Positions 24,100 through 36,042 of a DNA stretch of 64,000 nucleotides are shown one piece after another. Each line of letters begins with the position of its first letter. Position 1 is the first letter of the stretch. This DNA comes from Buddleja alternifolia (Eukaryota; Streptophyta; Magnoliopsida; Lamiales; Scrophulariaceae). The stretch spans positions 35,570,814-35,634,813 of the forward strand of contig CM033392.1 of NCBI GenBank assembly GCA_019426215.1, written 5' to 3'. The translations under genes and the position numbers were made by a program. A model generated the notes under the pieces. It had not been told where the DNA came from and made no database searches. It saw nothing but the letters and a program-made list of their open reading frames with translations.

Positions 24100-24745
24100 G
24101 ACTCACCACGCCCAGACGCGACTTCTAGCGCCCAAGCGCCGTCATCTGCTTCTTCAACTCCTAGTTCCTCATCTCCAACGCCTCCTCCTCTCATCGAGAT
24201 CCGTCTTCCCTTCCTAAATGCACAGAGAAAGAAAAAGACGGAGATGGATCCGAGTTTCCTTCAGATCTTGGGGATTCTTCGGGAGGTTAGAATCAATATT
24301 CCTTTCATTGATGCCATCCTACAAATGCCGAATTATGTTAAGCTTTTCAAAGATATTCTATCTAACAAGCAAAAGTGGGAGGACAATGAAATGGTTTGTC
24401 TTATCAAGGAATGCTCCGCTGTGTTACTCAACAAATTGCCAACGAAGCTTCAAGATCCTGGGAGTCTCACAATCCCTTGCACCATTGGGCCCTTATCGTT
24501 CGAACAAGTTCTATATGATTGGGGAGCTAGTATCAACCTACTCCCGTATTCTCTCTTCAAGAATTTGGGCCTTGGCAATCCCAAGCCGACATCAATGAGT
24601 CTCCAACTCGCCGATAGATCAATCAAGAGGATAAAGGAGATAATCGAAGATGTTATTGTCCAAGTTGACAAATTCTATTTCCCGGTTGACTTCGTGGTCC
24701 TTGACATGGAAGAAGATGGAGGGAGTTGGAAAAAGTCCCAGTGAA
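24100..24745 (+). pseudogene. Ty3/gypsy gag-protease fragment (Athila/Tat-like)
   Basis: The plus-strand frame is open from about 24100 through the ATG at 24244 to a TGA at 24742-24744. The first part (IEIRLPF..., then INIPFIDAILQMPNYVKLFK, DILSNK) matches the gag C-terminus of Athila/Tat-type elements. The second part (LTIPCTIG, DWGASINLLPYSLFKNLGLG, LQLADRSIK, DKFYFPVDFVVLDMEED) is the aspartic protease, whose usual D-L-G-A-S is here D-W-G-A-S. Both upstream gag and downstream pol are missing. The right break lies exactly where minus-strand copia sequence begins. Confidence 0.85.
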
Positions 24746-25204
24746 GGGTGATCTAGCCATCTTGCCTAAGAGACATGATTCACATGTTGGATAGGGATCC
24801 GACCCTAGTGAGCTTAAAAGCCCATCCTTTTCCATTTTGTGGATCTTGTGCTCTCGAGCATGGCTTAGTCTAAGATGCCACTTTAGTCTTAAGTTAGCTT
24901 CTAGTCTACCACATTTCTTAGTTACAACATTTAAATCAGATGAATTACGGACATTTAAATAATATAAACCATTAACTAAAGAAGCATTGCCAACTAATTT
25001 ATTTCCATAATAAATGTCGCAATTTAACTTAGTAAAACGGAATGTATATCTAACTAAGATTGGAATAGAAACAATGTTCTTAAGCCCCTTGGGCAAAACT
25101 AAAACATCTTCTAAAAACAATAAATGTCCAGAATTCAAATATAAAGAAGTAGATCCACTTCTAGTAGCTGCAACGCTTTCCCCGCTGCCTACTTTGATCA
25201 TCAC
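24746..25204 (-). pseudogene. copia protease/pre-integrase fragment
   Basis: The translation contains the copia protease tail and gag-pre-integrase domain: HLLFLEDVLVLPKGLKNIVS, then LKWHLRLSHAREHKI and the zinc-binding CESCLLGKMARSPF. Homology stops immediately after this motif, at about 24740, where the other strand encodes gypsy protease. Confidence 0.85.
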
Positions 25205-26178
25205 TTCTTCATGGCCTAACTTTCTACTTCTCTGCAGATCCTATTCCAAATAACACACATGGGCACTTGCCCCTGAGTCCAGAATCCATGAAGTAGAAAA
25301 AACGGTCATAGAACAATTATTTTCAAAAATAAAAAGTTCCATACCTTTTGCGCCTTTGCCTAATTTAGGACAGTTCTTCTTCCAGTGGCCAAGCTCACCG
25401 TACTCGAGACATCTGTTCATTTTCTTAGGTCCTTTACTCTTATAAAACCCTTGAGCCTTTCCCTTACCCTTTTGGACACCCCCTTCAGCTCCAAACTTGC
25501 CAGATTGCTTCTTGTTGTTCTTCTTCTTAGACTTAGACTTTTTAGGTCAAGAAGAAATGACCAAGGTAGTTTCCTTTCCCTTTGGTTTCATTTTAGATTT
25601 TATAGTAACCAACTTGTTCAATAGCCCAGCTAAATTGCACTCTATCTCATTGTAGTTAAAGCTAACCACAAATTGGGAGAAGGAATCGGGAAGAGACTGC
25701 AAGATTAAGTCAGTTTGAACGGTGGCGTTCCTGGTGAAGTTGAGAGCTTCCAATTTCTCGATCCTCGAAATCATTTTGAGGACATGATCACCAACCTTCT
25801 CACTTTCTTTCATCTTAGCTCCGAAGAGCTCTTTCTATATCTCATATTGTGCAGTTCGACTATGCTCACCATAGAGCTCTACCAGGTGAGCTAGGATAGC
25901 TCTTGCAGTGGGCATCTTATCATGTGACCTTTGAAGTTCATTGGTCATAGACCCCATCATGTATCCTCTCACCCGGATGTTGTCTTTGACACATTTTCAT
26001 GGGCTTAGACCTCTTCCTCGTTAGCTCGTGTTCTGGCTGGAGCCGCCGGGATATTAGCCTCCAAGACGTATCCCAGAGATTTCATATTGAGGACAATCCC
26101 CAAATTTCTAAGCCAGTCCACATAATTGGGTCTAGTAAGAGTATTCTTTTCGAGTAGAATTGAAAGTGAGTTTGTCAT
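25205..26178 (-). pseudogene. copia gag (decayed)
   Basis: The ATG at 26178 starts MTNSLSILLEKNTLTRPNYVDWLRNL, the typical copia gag N-terminus. After frame breaks, 25813-25547 has the UBN2-like core (VGDHVLKMISRIEKLEALNF, LQSLPDSFSQFVVSFNYNE). A region with Lys-rich and Cys/His residues near 25350-25540 fits the zinc-knuckle part. Several stops make it non-functional. Confidence 0.8.
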
Positions 26179-28261
26179 TTTTGAGAGAGACAAACGAGAA
26201 AATAACTGCAGAAAAGAACTAGATTTAATTAGATTACTTATTTTGACTTAACCAAGAAAAATTAAGGACTTAAAATTTATCTTGGCTCCCACAGCATTTT
26301 TTGAATCCCTCAATCCCATGTGAAAATCGGGAATCAACATTGGCATCGATTCCACAGCGGGAATTGAGGTCCTCATTTAATTACATGGGTTGCAACCTAA
26401 CCAATTTATGGCCCATCAATTAATTGAAGTGATGTCCAACATCAATTTATCCAATAAATATTTTAATATCTTTCCCCATAGTTCACCAAACCGCAATCAA
26501 ACAGGTTTCTAAGCTCGTGAACTACCCGAGTTCATTCCCACTAACTCCTATAATCTAACATTTGAATTTCACCTTGCAAGCGAACAGGCTTCTGGGGTGA
26601 AATATGTTTCGATTAAGGCATTCCATGCACTTAATAAAATTTCAAATTATTTCTAAATGCATAACCCCCATAACGGGGAAGCATCACCAATTAATAGTAA
26701 TTTAAATTTTAGAACACTTAGTGGAGGGCGAGGATGTTACACATCCTTTTCTAACTCGGTATTATTTATTTGGGAGAATTTAAATTGTCAAATGTTTGCT
26801 CTCACTTTGCACATTAGTCAATTTATATAGCGCAACTATCACATATTGAACATGCATAAATTATTCTACTAATAAATATGCCTATCAATATTATCATGGA
26901 ATTAAATAAATAAATAAATCTATATTCACTCGATCATGGACTTTTCTAGAGGGCCCGAGCCAATAGGATATCACATGTAAAGGTAAAGCAGAAAAATAAA
27001 ACTTTACGGGCTTAAATAATTCTAAACTTTTTTTTTGCAACAACCCGTTGAAAGAAAAGTAAAGCAAACATAACCTAAGTCCATGATCAGTGTTTCATCA
27101 CATAAGACATGCTCGCATCATTTAATATATGCTCGCAATATTAAAACACTTATGTTGATATTTAAAATTTTGTCCAACTAAAAAGTCCTTTAATAAATTC
27201 CCAATTTTTATATATTATTTACTTCAATAAAAATCATCCTAGTCCTACTAGATGACTTAGATATACAAAATTCAAAATTAAGTATATCTACCTTTAATTA
27301 AAATAATATTAGTCCAACTAAAATAAATGCATAAAATTTGGAATTGTATTTTATTATAATTTAAAGCAACCATTAAATGGAAAAACTTTTATTTGATTAA
27401 AGAATTAATTATTAATCATCTAAGAAAAATAATTTATATTCTTAATTCAAATATTCAAGTAATTTCCAAGTCGAGGAAAAATTTATAATATTTAATCTAT
27501 AAATTAATTATTAATCTCCAAGAAAAATAATTAATTTATTCCAATTAAATATTTTTATTCCAATTAATCTTATTGGGCTCGATTTCATCAAACTCAAGTT
27601 ACCATCCTTTTGGTCTACTTGGATTTAATTCAATTGGGCTCAAATTAATTAATTCGAAAAAACATGCACACACTATTAATTTCTATTGGGCTATTTTTGA
27701 TTAAATTCCAAATCACCCATCCAATGTGCCCATTTCGAGTTAATTAAATTAAGTCCAATCTAATTAATAAGTTGAAATTGATTAAAAATTTTCGTTGGGC
27801 TTAATTATATTATATCGGGTCATCATCCTTTTGACCCACCCGGATAATTAAATTTATCCAAACCCAAATTCCAATTTCGACCCAAGACATAGCCCGTTTA
27901 TCGACCCGGATCCCGGACCCAAATCAGCGGGTCGTGTGTCGAAACACACGACCCGTCGGGTTGTGCACACGACCCGACGGGCCGTGTGCAGGCGGCCAAG
28001 CCACACGGCCTGGCCATGTGCACAGCTCGGCACGCATGTAGCCTTTTCGGGGCTATTCGAGCCCCGTTTTTTCTCGTTTCTGATTTTTTTTTTACATACA
28101 TCACAAATATACCCAGATATACAATAAATATAAAAAATCAAAATCCATGCTTGAAACCATAAAAACACAGATTTAATTAACACATAATCGCATCCTTCAA
28201 AAACACATATTATGCATATCATAAATCACATAAACTCAATTAAATATGTGAATCAGAGATT
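26179..28261 (-). other. long AT-rich copia leader with a GC-rich hairpin island
   Basis: About 2.1 kb between gag and the primer-binding site, with no coding sequence I can recognise. A GC-rich island (about 27840-28065) stands out. The leader may contain unrecognised nested insertions. Confidence 0.5.
27928..27990. other. GC-rich perfect hairpins in the copia leader
   Basis: 27928-27955 is an 11-bp perfect stem, CGGGTCGTGTG and CACACGACCCG, around a TCGAAA loop. It is followed at once by a second inverted pair, GTCGGGTTGTG / CACACGACCCGAC. The family is repeated on CGACCCG. Confidence 0.75.
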
Positions 28262-28275
28262 GACTCTGATACCAC
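28262..28275 (-). other. primer-binding site (initiator tRNA-Met type)
   Basis: The minus strand reads GTGGTATCAGAGTC directly after the LTR end CCCAACA, close to the plant copia consensus TGGTATCAGAGC. Confidence 0.85.
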
Positions 28276-30500
28276 TGTTGGGTTTCGCGAAAAATAACAT
28301 AAACGCATCGGAAGGATTTCAAATTCTTTTTTATTTTAAAACTCAAAGTTGAATTCAATGATCGCATATTCAAATTGCACGATAAACTTAACGAATAAAA
28401 CTTACTCGTTAAATCGAAGTTGTTGGAGAATCTTTTCTTCTTCCTCTAATTCGAAAACTTGAATCTTTTAAATCTTCAATCCTTTGTTTTGATCTTCAAA
28501 ACTTGAAATTGATCCAAACAACAAAAATACGTCGTCTCTAAATTGTCACGCACGGATCAACAATCGAAAAATTCCCTCTTGGATCTCTAATGGGCGACGG
28601 CTAGGGTTTAGAGAAGGGGAGGAAAATTTTCTTCTTTTTTCTAGGAGAGTTATGAGAGTTGTGTTATTCTCTTACTTGTTCAAAATCAAAGAGTCCTTAC
28701 ATACCGCATGACTTATTGAATAAGTCAAAACAAAATAACCCTAAAATTAAGCTCCTCTTGGACGCCCAATATGGCAGTATGCGTCCAAGAAGAAACCCGG
28801 TATTTATTTTGTTTAATTAATTTCTTATTTTAATTGTTAACTTATTATATCCAATTAATTAATTAATTAATTAATTAACCAAATCAATTAGATAAATTAA
28901 TTCATTAATATATTTCCCAAGGAAATTAATTAATAATTAATCTTATCTATATAATTAATTATTTCATCTAATGAATAATTAATTATTTAATTTATCCAAT
29001 AAATTAAAACTCCTAGAAGAAAAATAGATATTCCTTTTTCATTTTTCTTTATCAATCCTTTAGCACGACTCTTTAGGTTCGTTTCGTTTGGCAATGAGAG
29101 AAAACCAAAGGAAGTGGGTAACACCTAGCCAGTCACGTGACTGACTTCGTAGCCTAAACGAAAACGAATGATAGGATCATTATGCAACTTTCCAATCGTA
29201 AATGCCATGTAAGCATAAACCCTTTGTTCATGTACCCCAGTCAAGTGAGAGTCATGACTATGTCAAACTCACTGCGCTTGACCATATGTATTAATTATAA
29301 TAATACGAGATTATTGAGATCGATTTAGTGCCGAGCACAATCGTCTCTTTATGCTTTGGCCAAAGACTTTGATCTCTATTTATCTATAATCACATAGGGT
29401 ACTTTCTCACTCACTTATGAGAGAACAAATGCCACGTAGATATTAGCTAAGACTACCATTTGCCCATCAAGCCGCGTTTCGAGGTCGATCCCACCAATGG
29501 GTGAATTGGGTCTAATTACTCTAATGAAATACTTGACGTCACAAATGCATCTTCAGCATGAGTTTTGTCATTGACTGTCACAGAGTGAAAACCCATGTGA
29601 CAGAACCGATGCGAGTCGTGTTCGAGCATATCAGTCAGGGGCAGATCTAGGATTTTAGGTCAGTGGGGGTACTAGGGATAGAGCCAGTAATTTTACCGAG
29701 AGGACGAGATTGTTGTGATATAGCTATACAATTTGTTTTTTGCCAAATAGACGAAGGATTGCCCCACGGTATGGTACGGTATATTTATGGGGGAAAATAT
29801 AATAAGGAACTAGGTTCAATTACAACTTTTGACATACTTTATACTCTTATATCTCTTTCGTTATAGCCAGGATTTTGGGTGTTAAGGGGAGGGGCGAACT
29901 CAAAATAAAGGGAGAAAACATGATATTTTTCGATCTTTAGGGGGGGGGGGAATTCAAATATAAAAAAATTTATAAGGTAAAAAAATAATTTTTCAAAATT
30001 GAAGGGGGGAGTGAGATGGAAATTGGAATTGAGGGGGGGGGGCATTTAAAAATTTGAGTGGGGGCATTAATGTAATTTATAAATTAAAATAAAAAAAATG
30101 TATATATTTAGAAGAAGAAAAATTGAGTGGGGGCATCCCCCCCTTCCATGTACATAGATCCGCCCCTGATATTAGTTCCATTGATGTGCCTACATTTTGA
30201 ATCTCCTATCATCCCATGATACTAGACAGGAACTCCCATGTCAGAGATAAGATTGTAAAAGTGTTCTATGTCTTTATTTGTCCATTAAAGACTTCACTTT
30301 ACTTGCAAACTTGTTTTTAGTAATCAAGATCGATCTCTCTAGTGCCAATCTTCCTATTCCATAGGAAGTAGAGAGATCGCACTGAAAACACAGATGCAGA
30401 TAAGATTTATGTGAAAATTAAATAATGCTTTTATTAATAATATCAAGATAGAAGCCCTATCATTCTATCCTCTATGGCATCTGAGGGTATAATCCTAACA
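28276..30500 (-). repeat. copia 5' LTR (interrupted by a MITE)
   Basis: Plus-strand ends TGTTGGGTTTCGCG (28276) and ATAATCCTAACA (30500), giving TG...CA termini on the minus strand (TGTTAGGATTAT...CCCAACA). After subtracting the 533-base insertion at 29636, the LTR is about 1.7 kb. Confidence 0.75.
29636..30168. mobile_element. hAT-like MITE inside the copia LTR
   Basis: The ends CAGGGGCAGATCTAGGAT and ATAGATCCGCCCCTG are inverted repeats with the CAGGGGCGGA signature common in plant hAT elements. The 8-bp flanks ATATCAGT (29628-29635) and ATATTAGT (30169-30176) differ at one base. The interior has several poly(G) runs. Confidence 0.8.
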
Positions 30501-30725
30501 GTATCTCCCTTAACCCCAGTCTTCCAATGTGAGTTTGTCCCAGAATTATTCTCGGAATAATTCCCCATCAACCTACCCTTATATCTTCTTGGTATGGGGC
30601 CATCGTATTCAAAGCCGCAGGCCGCCTGACTTAACGAATCCAGGCAACCCACCCAGGTGGTGCATCCTAACTTCGACTACCTCCCATTCCACCAACTCCC
30701 CCTTTCTTCTCAATTTCAAACAAGC

Positions 30726-30744
30726 ACACACACACACACACACA
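30726..30744. repeat. (AC)n microsatellite
   Basis: Simple dinucleotide run, about 9-10 units. Confidence 0.95.
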
Positions 30745-31128
30745 TATGATAAATCAATAAGGCAAATTTATTCTTACTAGCTTTTCGGGGCTTTGCATCT
30801 GACCTTGAAAAGAAGTCATTACAATTCTCAATTTATTCTTGAAAGGACAAACATTCAGATTTCACAAGTGAGAGTATTAGTCAAAAAATAAAAAGTATTC
30901 AGACATTTTTTTTCCAGGTTTTGAATGTTCCATGGGCGAGGGAGTTGCTTTCCCTTGTCGTCCCAATTGGAATTCTCTGTTTCCTTTCATATGAAATCAA
31001 CATATGATTATAACTTGAGTTTAGTATAGCTCTACAAAAATGATCTCATCCTTTCGATTAGTATAACTCACTCTTAGTAATTTGAACGAAATTGCAACTC
31101 AACTCACGATGCATATAATCAACTATGC

Positions 31129-31265
31129 GCATGAAGCATAGATGATGCTTGGCTTTGCGTATGATGCTTGACTATGCTTATGATGGATAGATGATGCTTG
31201 ACTATGCTTATGATGCATAGATGATGTTTGACTATGCTTATAATGCATAGATGATGTTGACCATA
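31129..31265. repeat. tandem repeat, about 34-bp unit
   Basis: Units of the form GCATAGATGATGCTTGACTA then TGCTTATGAT, about four copies with point changes. Confidence 0.85.
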
Positions 31266-31319
31266 TGATGCATTCATATACAACTTCTGCTATGGAATTT
31301 TTTTATCTTCCTCCAAGTA

Positions 31320-31690
31320 GGGCAAAGACCCAACCTGCACCTTAGCTTTGCGAAGCAGTGTTGGTTGTTTCCACAATAGGTTTTTTCACATTTCTTTCTA
31401 ACTTGGTAAAGCTGTAACCTGCACTTCAGCTTTGCGAAGCAGCATTGGCTGCTACCATGATAGTATCTACTTTATCTTACTCTTAGCTTGGACAAAGGTC
31501 CAATTTGCATTTCAGCTTTGCGGGACAGCATGTGCTGCTCCTGCCATCCAGATCTGAAGAGCATCATGGGCTGCTTCAGCCATCCATCTCTTCCAACTTT
31601 ATAGAGCAGCATGAGCTGCTCCAGACATCCAGCTCTTCTAGCTCTACGGAGTGCTCCAACCATCCATCTATTCTAGCTTTGTCTTGGTTA
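31320..31690. repeat. imperfect repeats built on AGCAGCATG.GCTGCT
   Basis: Two longer units (AGCTTTGCGAAGCAG...TTGGCTG, about 31345 and 31428) are followed by shorter units with AGCAGCATGAGCTGCTCCAG and CATCCATCTCTTC. Both strands stay open over this block only because of the repeat structure. Confidence 0.7.
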
Positions 31691-32611
31691 TGCTAATAAT
31701 TTCAACGTGCTTGATCACACCTGTATACCTAGCTTACCAAGCCTTGATTCACCGTTGACTATCGCTACTAGCATAACTTGAATGCCCGAAGTAGGGCCTT
31801 GAGAATCGTTAAACTCAATTGTACTAAAATGTAAATTTCATGGCAAAGTTTCTACAAGTATTCTCAACCACAAGTGAAATCTCATAGCGAATAATTAGAT
31901 CTCATATGGAAAATAATTACCCAAGTAAATGATGGCACTTGTCATTGTAGAAAATCAATTTGAAGTAAATATCAATATTTATTAGAAAATCATCCATTTA
32001 TTCCTTGATGAAGATTATAAAAATATGCATATTCATAAAAAATGTATACAATTGAAGATTTACCTTTCATATAACCTTAATCATGTCAACCAAGCAACAA
32101 TCCAATTAGAGATTTTACTTTTGTAATAACTCGCTACTCCAAATTAAATCACAATTATTTACAAAAAATGAGGCGTATGGAAACTTAATTGAATTTTGAT
32201 ATGATTTAAGCATGCAAATATAGATTTACTATAATTCATTTAGTTCGATCAAAATATCATAATAAGTCAACCACCACAATAATTGCCCTCTTTTTCTTTT
32301 GTAATAGTAGAAGGTTTATTTAATTACACAAGTTGTTTATTTATTTATTTAATCAATAAAATATATAACAAAGCTTTTAAGAAATCCAAAATAGTGCAAA
32401 TCTATAGAAAGCTCAAAAGGTGGATGGATAGCAACAACTCTAACCCATTTTCAAGATAGGAAATACTCAAGCAGTAATAAATTTATTATATACACGCATA
32501 TATGTATACAAATTCATAAGCACCAAAGAGAGATATTACCGAACTGTTGGGATCAAATAGCATAAATACATAACAGTTTTGATTATAATTTTCTCACGTC
32601 TTGAACTTAAT

Positions 32612-32629
32612 TTCCCACAGACGGCGCGA
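32612..32629 (-). other. gypsy primer-binding site (tRNA-Asp-like)
   Basis: The minus strand reads TCGCGCCGTCTGTGGGAA two bases after the LTR end. It resembles the TGGCGCCG-type primer sites used by many plant Ty3/gypsy elements. Confidence 0.65.
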
Positions 32630-32631
32630 AT

Positions 32632-33256
32632 TGATGTATGTGGGTTTCACACCAATAATATTTATATTAATATTATAGGGATAATTGAGTAATATAATGA
32701 GATATTAAGGATAATATAAGCATAAAAATGTAAATAACACAATATTTAACGTGGTTCGGTTGGATATGATCTACGTCCACGGGGTGTAAAGTTCGTCTCG
32801 TTTATTTCTCTATAGTTTATATTTATTTCACAAAGGATCTCCCTTTCATTCCTCCTCCAGAGTGACTATTTATACAAGTTGTAGAGAATCTTCAATATGG
32901 TAGATACTTCAATGATTGGTTTCCCTTTCTTGATTACATAAAGTAATTAAGGTTAATTATAATCTTCTTAATTAGGCTAAATCCAATCAAGGAATTAGGC
33001 TTAATTAATTAGAGATCTTGGGCTTAATTTCCTCCTCTTATTATGGAAAGTCTTCTATTTAATTAGATTTTGTCTCCAGTCTTGCCATGTATAGATTTGC
33101 CTTATTCCCGCAAGTCCAAGTTGGCAGGTCTTTCAGGTCTTCCAGCTCGGATTGGATATCTTCTAGAATAGATCTAGTCTACTATCTTAATGGGTTTTAG
33201 CCCATTAACTCTTGGGATTATCAGCTTGGCCCAAAGTCCAATTTCTACCTACATCA
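32632..33256 (-). repeat. gypsy LTR
   Basis: The plus-strand sequence starts TGATGTATGTGGG and ends CTACCTACATCA (TGATGTAGG...CATACATCA on the minus strand). 625 bases, with promoter-like and U5-like AT-rich parts. A 48-base piece of the same LTR family occurs at 24047-24094. No second full LTR is in the window. Confidence 0.75.
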
Positions 33257-33494
33257 GTAAATATAATTACTAATAAGGGTAGAAAAGACAATATATAATT
33301 GGAAGAAGCACATAAATTATTCACTCGACTATAGATATAGATAGACAGACACACATGAGGAAATTAAATTTTTTTGTGCAAGCTTTCTGCAGCTATAATT
33401 GCAACTCCTCGGTGTATACGAATATTATGGAGATGTAAAAGTGTGATTACAAAGCCTAGTTTCAGACTTGTGGACTTCTAGCCAGAAAAATAAT

Positions 33495-33718
33495 AAGGGA
33501 AAACTATCGACGGACCCTCCCATTGATTATATAATTACCAAAACCTTCTTTACTTATTGAAAATTTTCAACACACCCTGTCAAGGCTGTCAAAGGGTTTA
33601 TTTAGAAAATTTACATGGTTAAAATTGTAAGAAATGGGTGCTTTATGTAATTTCCAATAAGTGATGGATTTTTTTGATAATTACACAATAAGTAAAGGGG
33701 TCGGTGTATTTTTTCAAA
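33495..33718. mobile_element. possible degenerate MITE
   Basis: The ends GAAAACTATCGACGGACCC and the reverse complement of GGGGTCGGTGTATTTTTTC are imperfect inverted repeats, and the centre contains TAATTAC motifs in both orientations, similar in style to the element at 17054. No target duplication was found. Confidence 0.35.
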
Positions 33719-33906
33719 GAGAAAGGTGGAAGTGTATGTACAGGCACAGCTTCTTCTTGAACAGGAAATAACCAAAGTAGGCCACACACAGGAAGCGCCC
33801 TTCAGGCTGCTTTTTACGGATTATTTGGATTTACGTATTATGAGATATTGCACTATGGCAACAGCCAACAAACTCCTTTTGAATTACCAAAACTTGGCAT
33901 TCACCA

Positions 33907-33939
<33 letters not shown>

Positions 33940-34510
33940 GTCATAGAATGCATTACCCTTTTCATCGGCCGTGCAGTCTTTTCTGAACTCCACATTTAAT
34001 TTTTTTTTATAGAACAGAGAAAATGAATATGAAATAAAATAAATATAAGGAAATCCTTCACTCAAAGAAATTATGAATTAAATCTCTAGTATAATAGTAA
34101 ATATGGATACTAAGATGCATGTATTATCAAATGAGATATAGGACCTTTTCAGTTTCTAACAACGCAATTTTCTTTACGTCCATCTCTTGACGCGGTGGAC
34201 AAAGAAAATGAAATCATTGCTTTCGAAATCAAATCTTTACTTAATGCTACATGCAATAGTATAATCTATTCAAATTTTAACATTTTGTTGTTTCTAAAAA
34301 GACACCAGGACATACTAAATTATTAAAAACTTATCCGAAATATTAAATACTTATCATCAGTAATATAATCTATTAAGATTTATCTGAAAGTTATTTATAA
34401 TATATCTAATTTATTATTTCGTATAATTATTTTATTAAAAATAATTGCTTGATCAAATAACTTTAATTACAAGCTTCTATGAGCATGGTTTTTATTTTTT
34501 ATAAATAGAA
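33719..34510. other. intergenic AT-rich sequence with (TA)n
   Basis: Contains a long TA microsatellite (about 33907-33939). No coding sequence recognised. Confidence 0.6.
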
Positions 34511-35579
34511 GAGATAAATGCAGACACCTCCAATCTATGGGGGGTATTTACTTTTTCCCCCAACCTATTAAAATGTACACCATACACTCTCATTTTTGGT
34601 GAATGTTGCATTTAACCCCCTGTGTAGATCCGACAGAATTTTAGGGAATATTCCGGCACATGTAAAGGTAAAATCGTCACTCAGGGGGCAAAGTGCTACG
34701 AACCGCATAGGATAGGAGTTGTCTATTTTTATCTTAAATTTCTTGCATATTTTTTAAAATTCTATTTTTTAAATTCAAATATTCATAACTTTCCTAAAAG
34801 AAAAATAAAGTCAGAAAAATATCAAACAAATTAATAAAAAGGAAAAACAGAAGAAATAAAAAAATCCAGAAAAAAACAAAAAAAATCAATAAATTTCTGA
34901 AAAATTCAGAAAAAGGAAAACAAAGAAGAAGAAAGAAATAAAAAATTCAAAAAATCGAGAACATGAAAATAAGGAAGAAAAAGTCGAAAAACAATTATGA
35001 AAAAGGAAACAAATTTTTTTTTTCTTTTTAGAAAAAACCAGAAAAATTCTTTTATAATTTTTGGATTTTTTGAAATTTTTTATTTTCTTCTTATTCTTCT
35101 AATTTTTTAATATCTAGATATCTACTTGAATTTTCTTCCCCCATCCCCCATTTAAATTTTTTATTTTTTCTGGATTTTCTATTTTCTTTTTCTTTTGACT
35201 TCTTTCTGAAATTTTCAGCTTTCTTCAATGGGTTTTGTCTAAATTTTTCCTTTCTTTCTGTTTTTTTTTTTCAATTTTTGTTTTGATGTTTTTTGGATTT
35301 TTCTGATATTTATGTTTTTTGGAAAATTATGAATATTGGAATTTGAAAAATGGAAATTTAAAAAATATAAGAATTGAAGATCAAAGTACACAACCCCCTC
35401 CGTAGCACTTTGCCTCATAAGTGACGATTTTACCCTTACATAAGACGAATTATTCCTTAAGACTCCACCAGATCTAGTCACAGGGGGTTAAATGCAACAT
35501 TAACCAAATGTGGAGGTAATAAGTTGGGGGGGCAAAGTGCTAAACCCACATAAGTTGGGGTGTCTGCATTTATTATCTC
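34511..35579. mobile_element. Mutator-like non-autonomous element with long inverted repeats
   Basis: The left end GAGATAAATGCAGACACC and the reverse complement of the right end (GAGATAATAAATGCAGACACC) match apart from a 3-base gap. Complementarity continues inward for about 190 bases (GCAAAGTGCTACG, GTGACGATTTTACC, GTTAAATGCAACAT). Flanks TAAATAGAA (34502-34510) and TAAAGAGAA (35580-35588) are a 9-bp duplication with one mismatch. The centre alternates poly(A)- and poly(T)-rich tracts. Confidence 0.8.
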
Positions 35580-36042
35580 TAAAGAGAATGGTAGATGCCA
35601 AAGCTAGAAACATAAGAGGAAGTTTTTGCCAATGTGCAATATTTGTTAGTAAGTAGATAAAAGTGACCCTACTTTTTTGGCTTCTGCTCTTTTTGTTATA
35701 ACAAGTAAAGTGAACACGCAAATTTCTCTTATTTTAATATGAATAATATGTATATGTATATGTATACATAAAAATATATTTAGTTAAACGTACATGCTTA
35801 ATTATATGAGGGTAATTATAGAACTCCAACCCTTCATTAACTTATAAAAAATAGTATATCAAAAGTTTGAAAAAAAATAAATTAGATTAGGGTATTACTC
35901 CTTCACACCTCGGAAAACATGAAATTCTAATTTATCTAATTTATCAATATTAATAATAAAAAAATGAACGTGTGAAACACTTAGAATTAGCAATTTCTCT
36001 TTTCTCTCTCTCGGCGCATGATACGTTAACGTGCGCTGAGGC
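35580..36042. other. sequence upstream of the LINE ORF1, including its probable 5' UTR
   Basis: AT-rich until about 35990, then the less AT-rich AGCAATTTCTCTTTTCTCTC and TCGGCGCATGATACG leading to the ORF1 ATG at 36043. The LINE 5' end cannot be placed exactly. Confidence 0.45.

Larger units (their letters stand above)
24746..30500 (-). mobile_element. 3'-truncated Ty1/copia element with its 5' LTR
   Basis: Reading right to left: LTR (30500-28276), primer-binding site (28275-28262), a long AT-rich leader, gag (26178-25547 and decayed sequence beyond), and the gag-pre-integrase region (25204 to about 24746). Integrase core, RT, RNase H and the 3' LTR are absent, cut off at the junction with the gypsy fragment. 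Confidence 0.8.
30501..32611. other. probable gypsy leader/unidentified repeats
   Basis: No coding sequence recognised. It contains an (AC)n run (30726-30744) and two tandem-repeat blocks. The right edge is the primer-binding region of the LTR at 32632, so at least its right part is likely the leader of that element. Confidence 0.45.

Noticed and set aside
27854..28222. 122-codon minus-strand frame over the GC-rich hairpins
   Set aside because: The open frame follows from GC-rich repeats; no similarity to a known protein and no gene-like context.
33726..33986. 86-codon plus-strand frame
   Set aside because: Ends in a translated TA microsatellite and has no family features.
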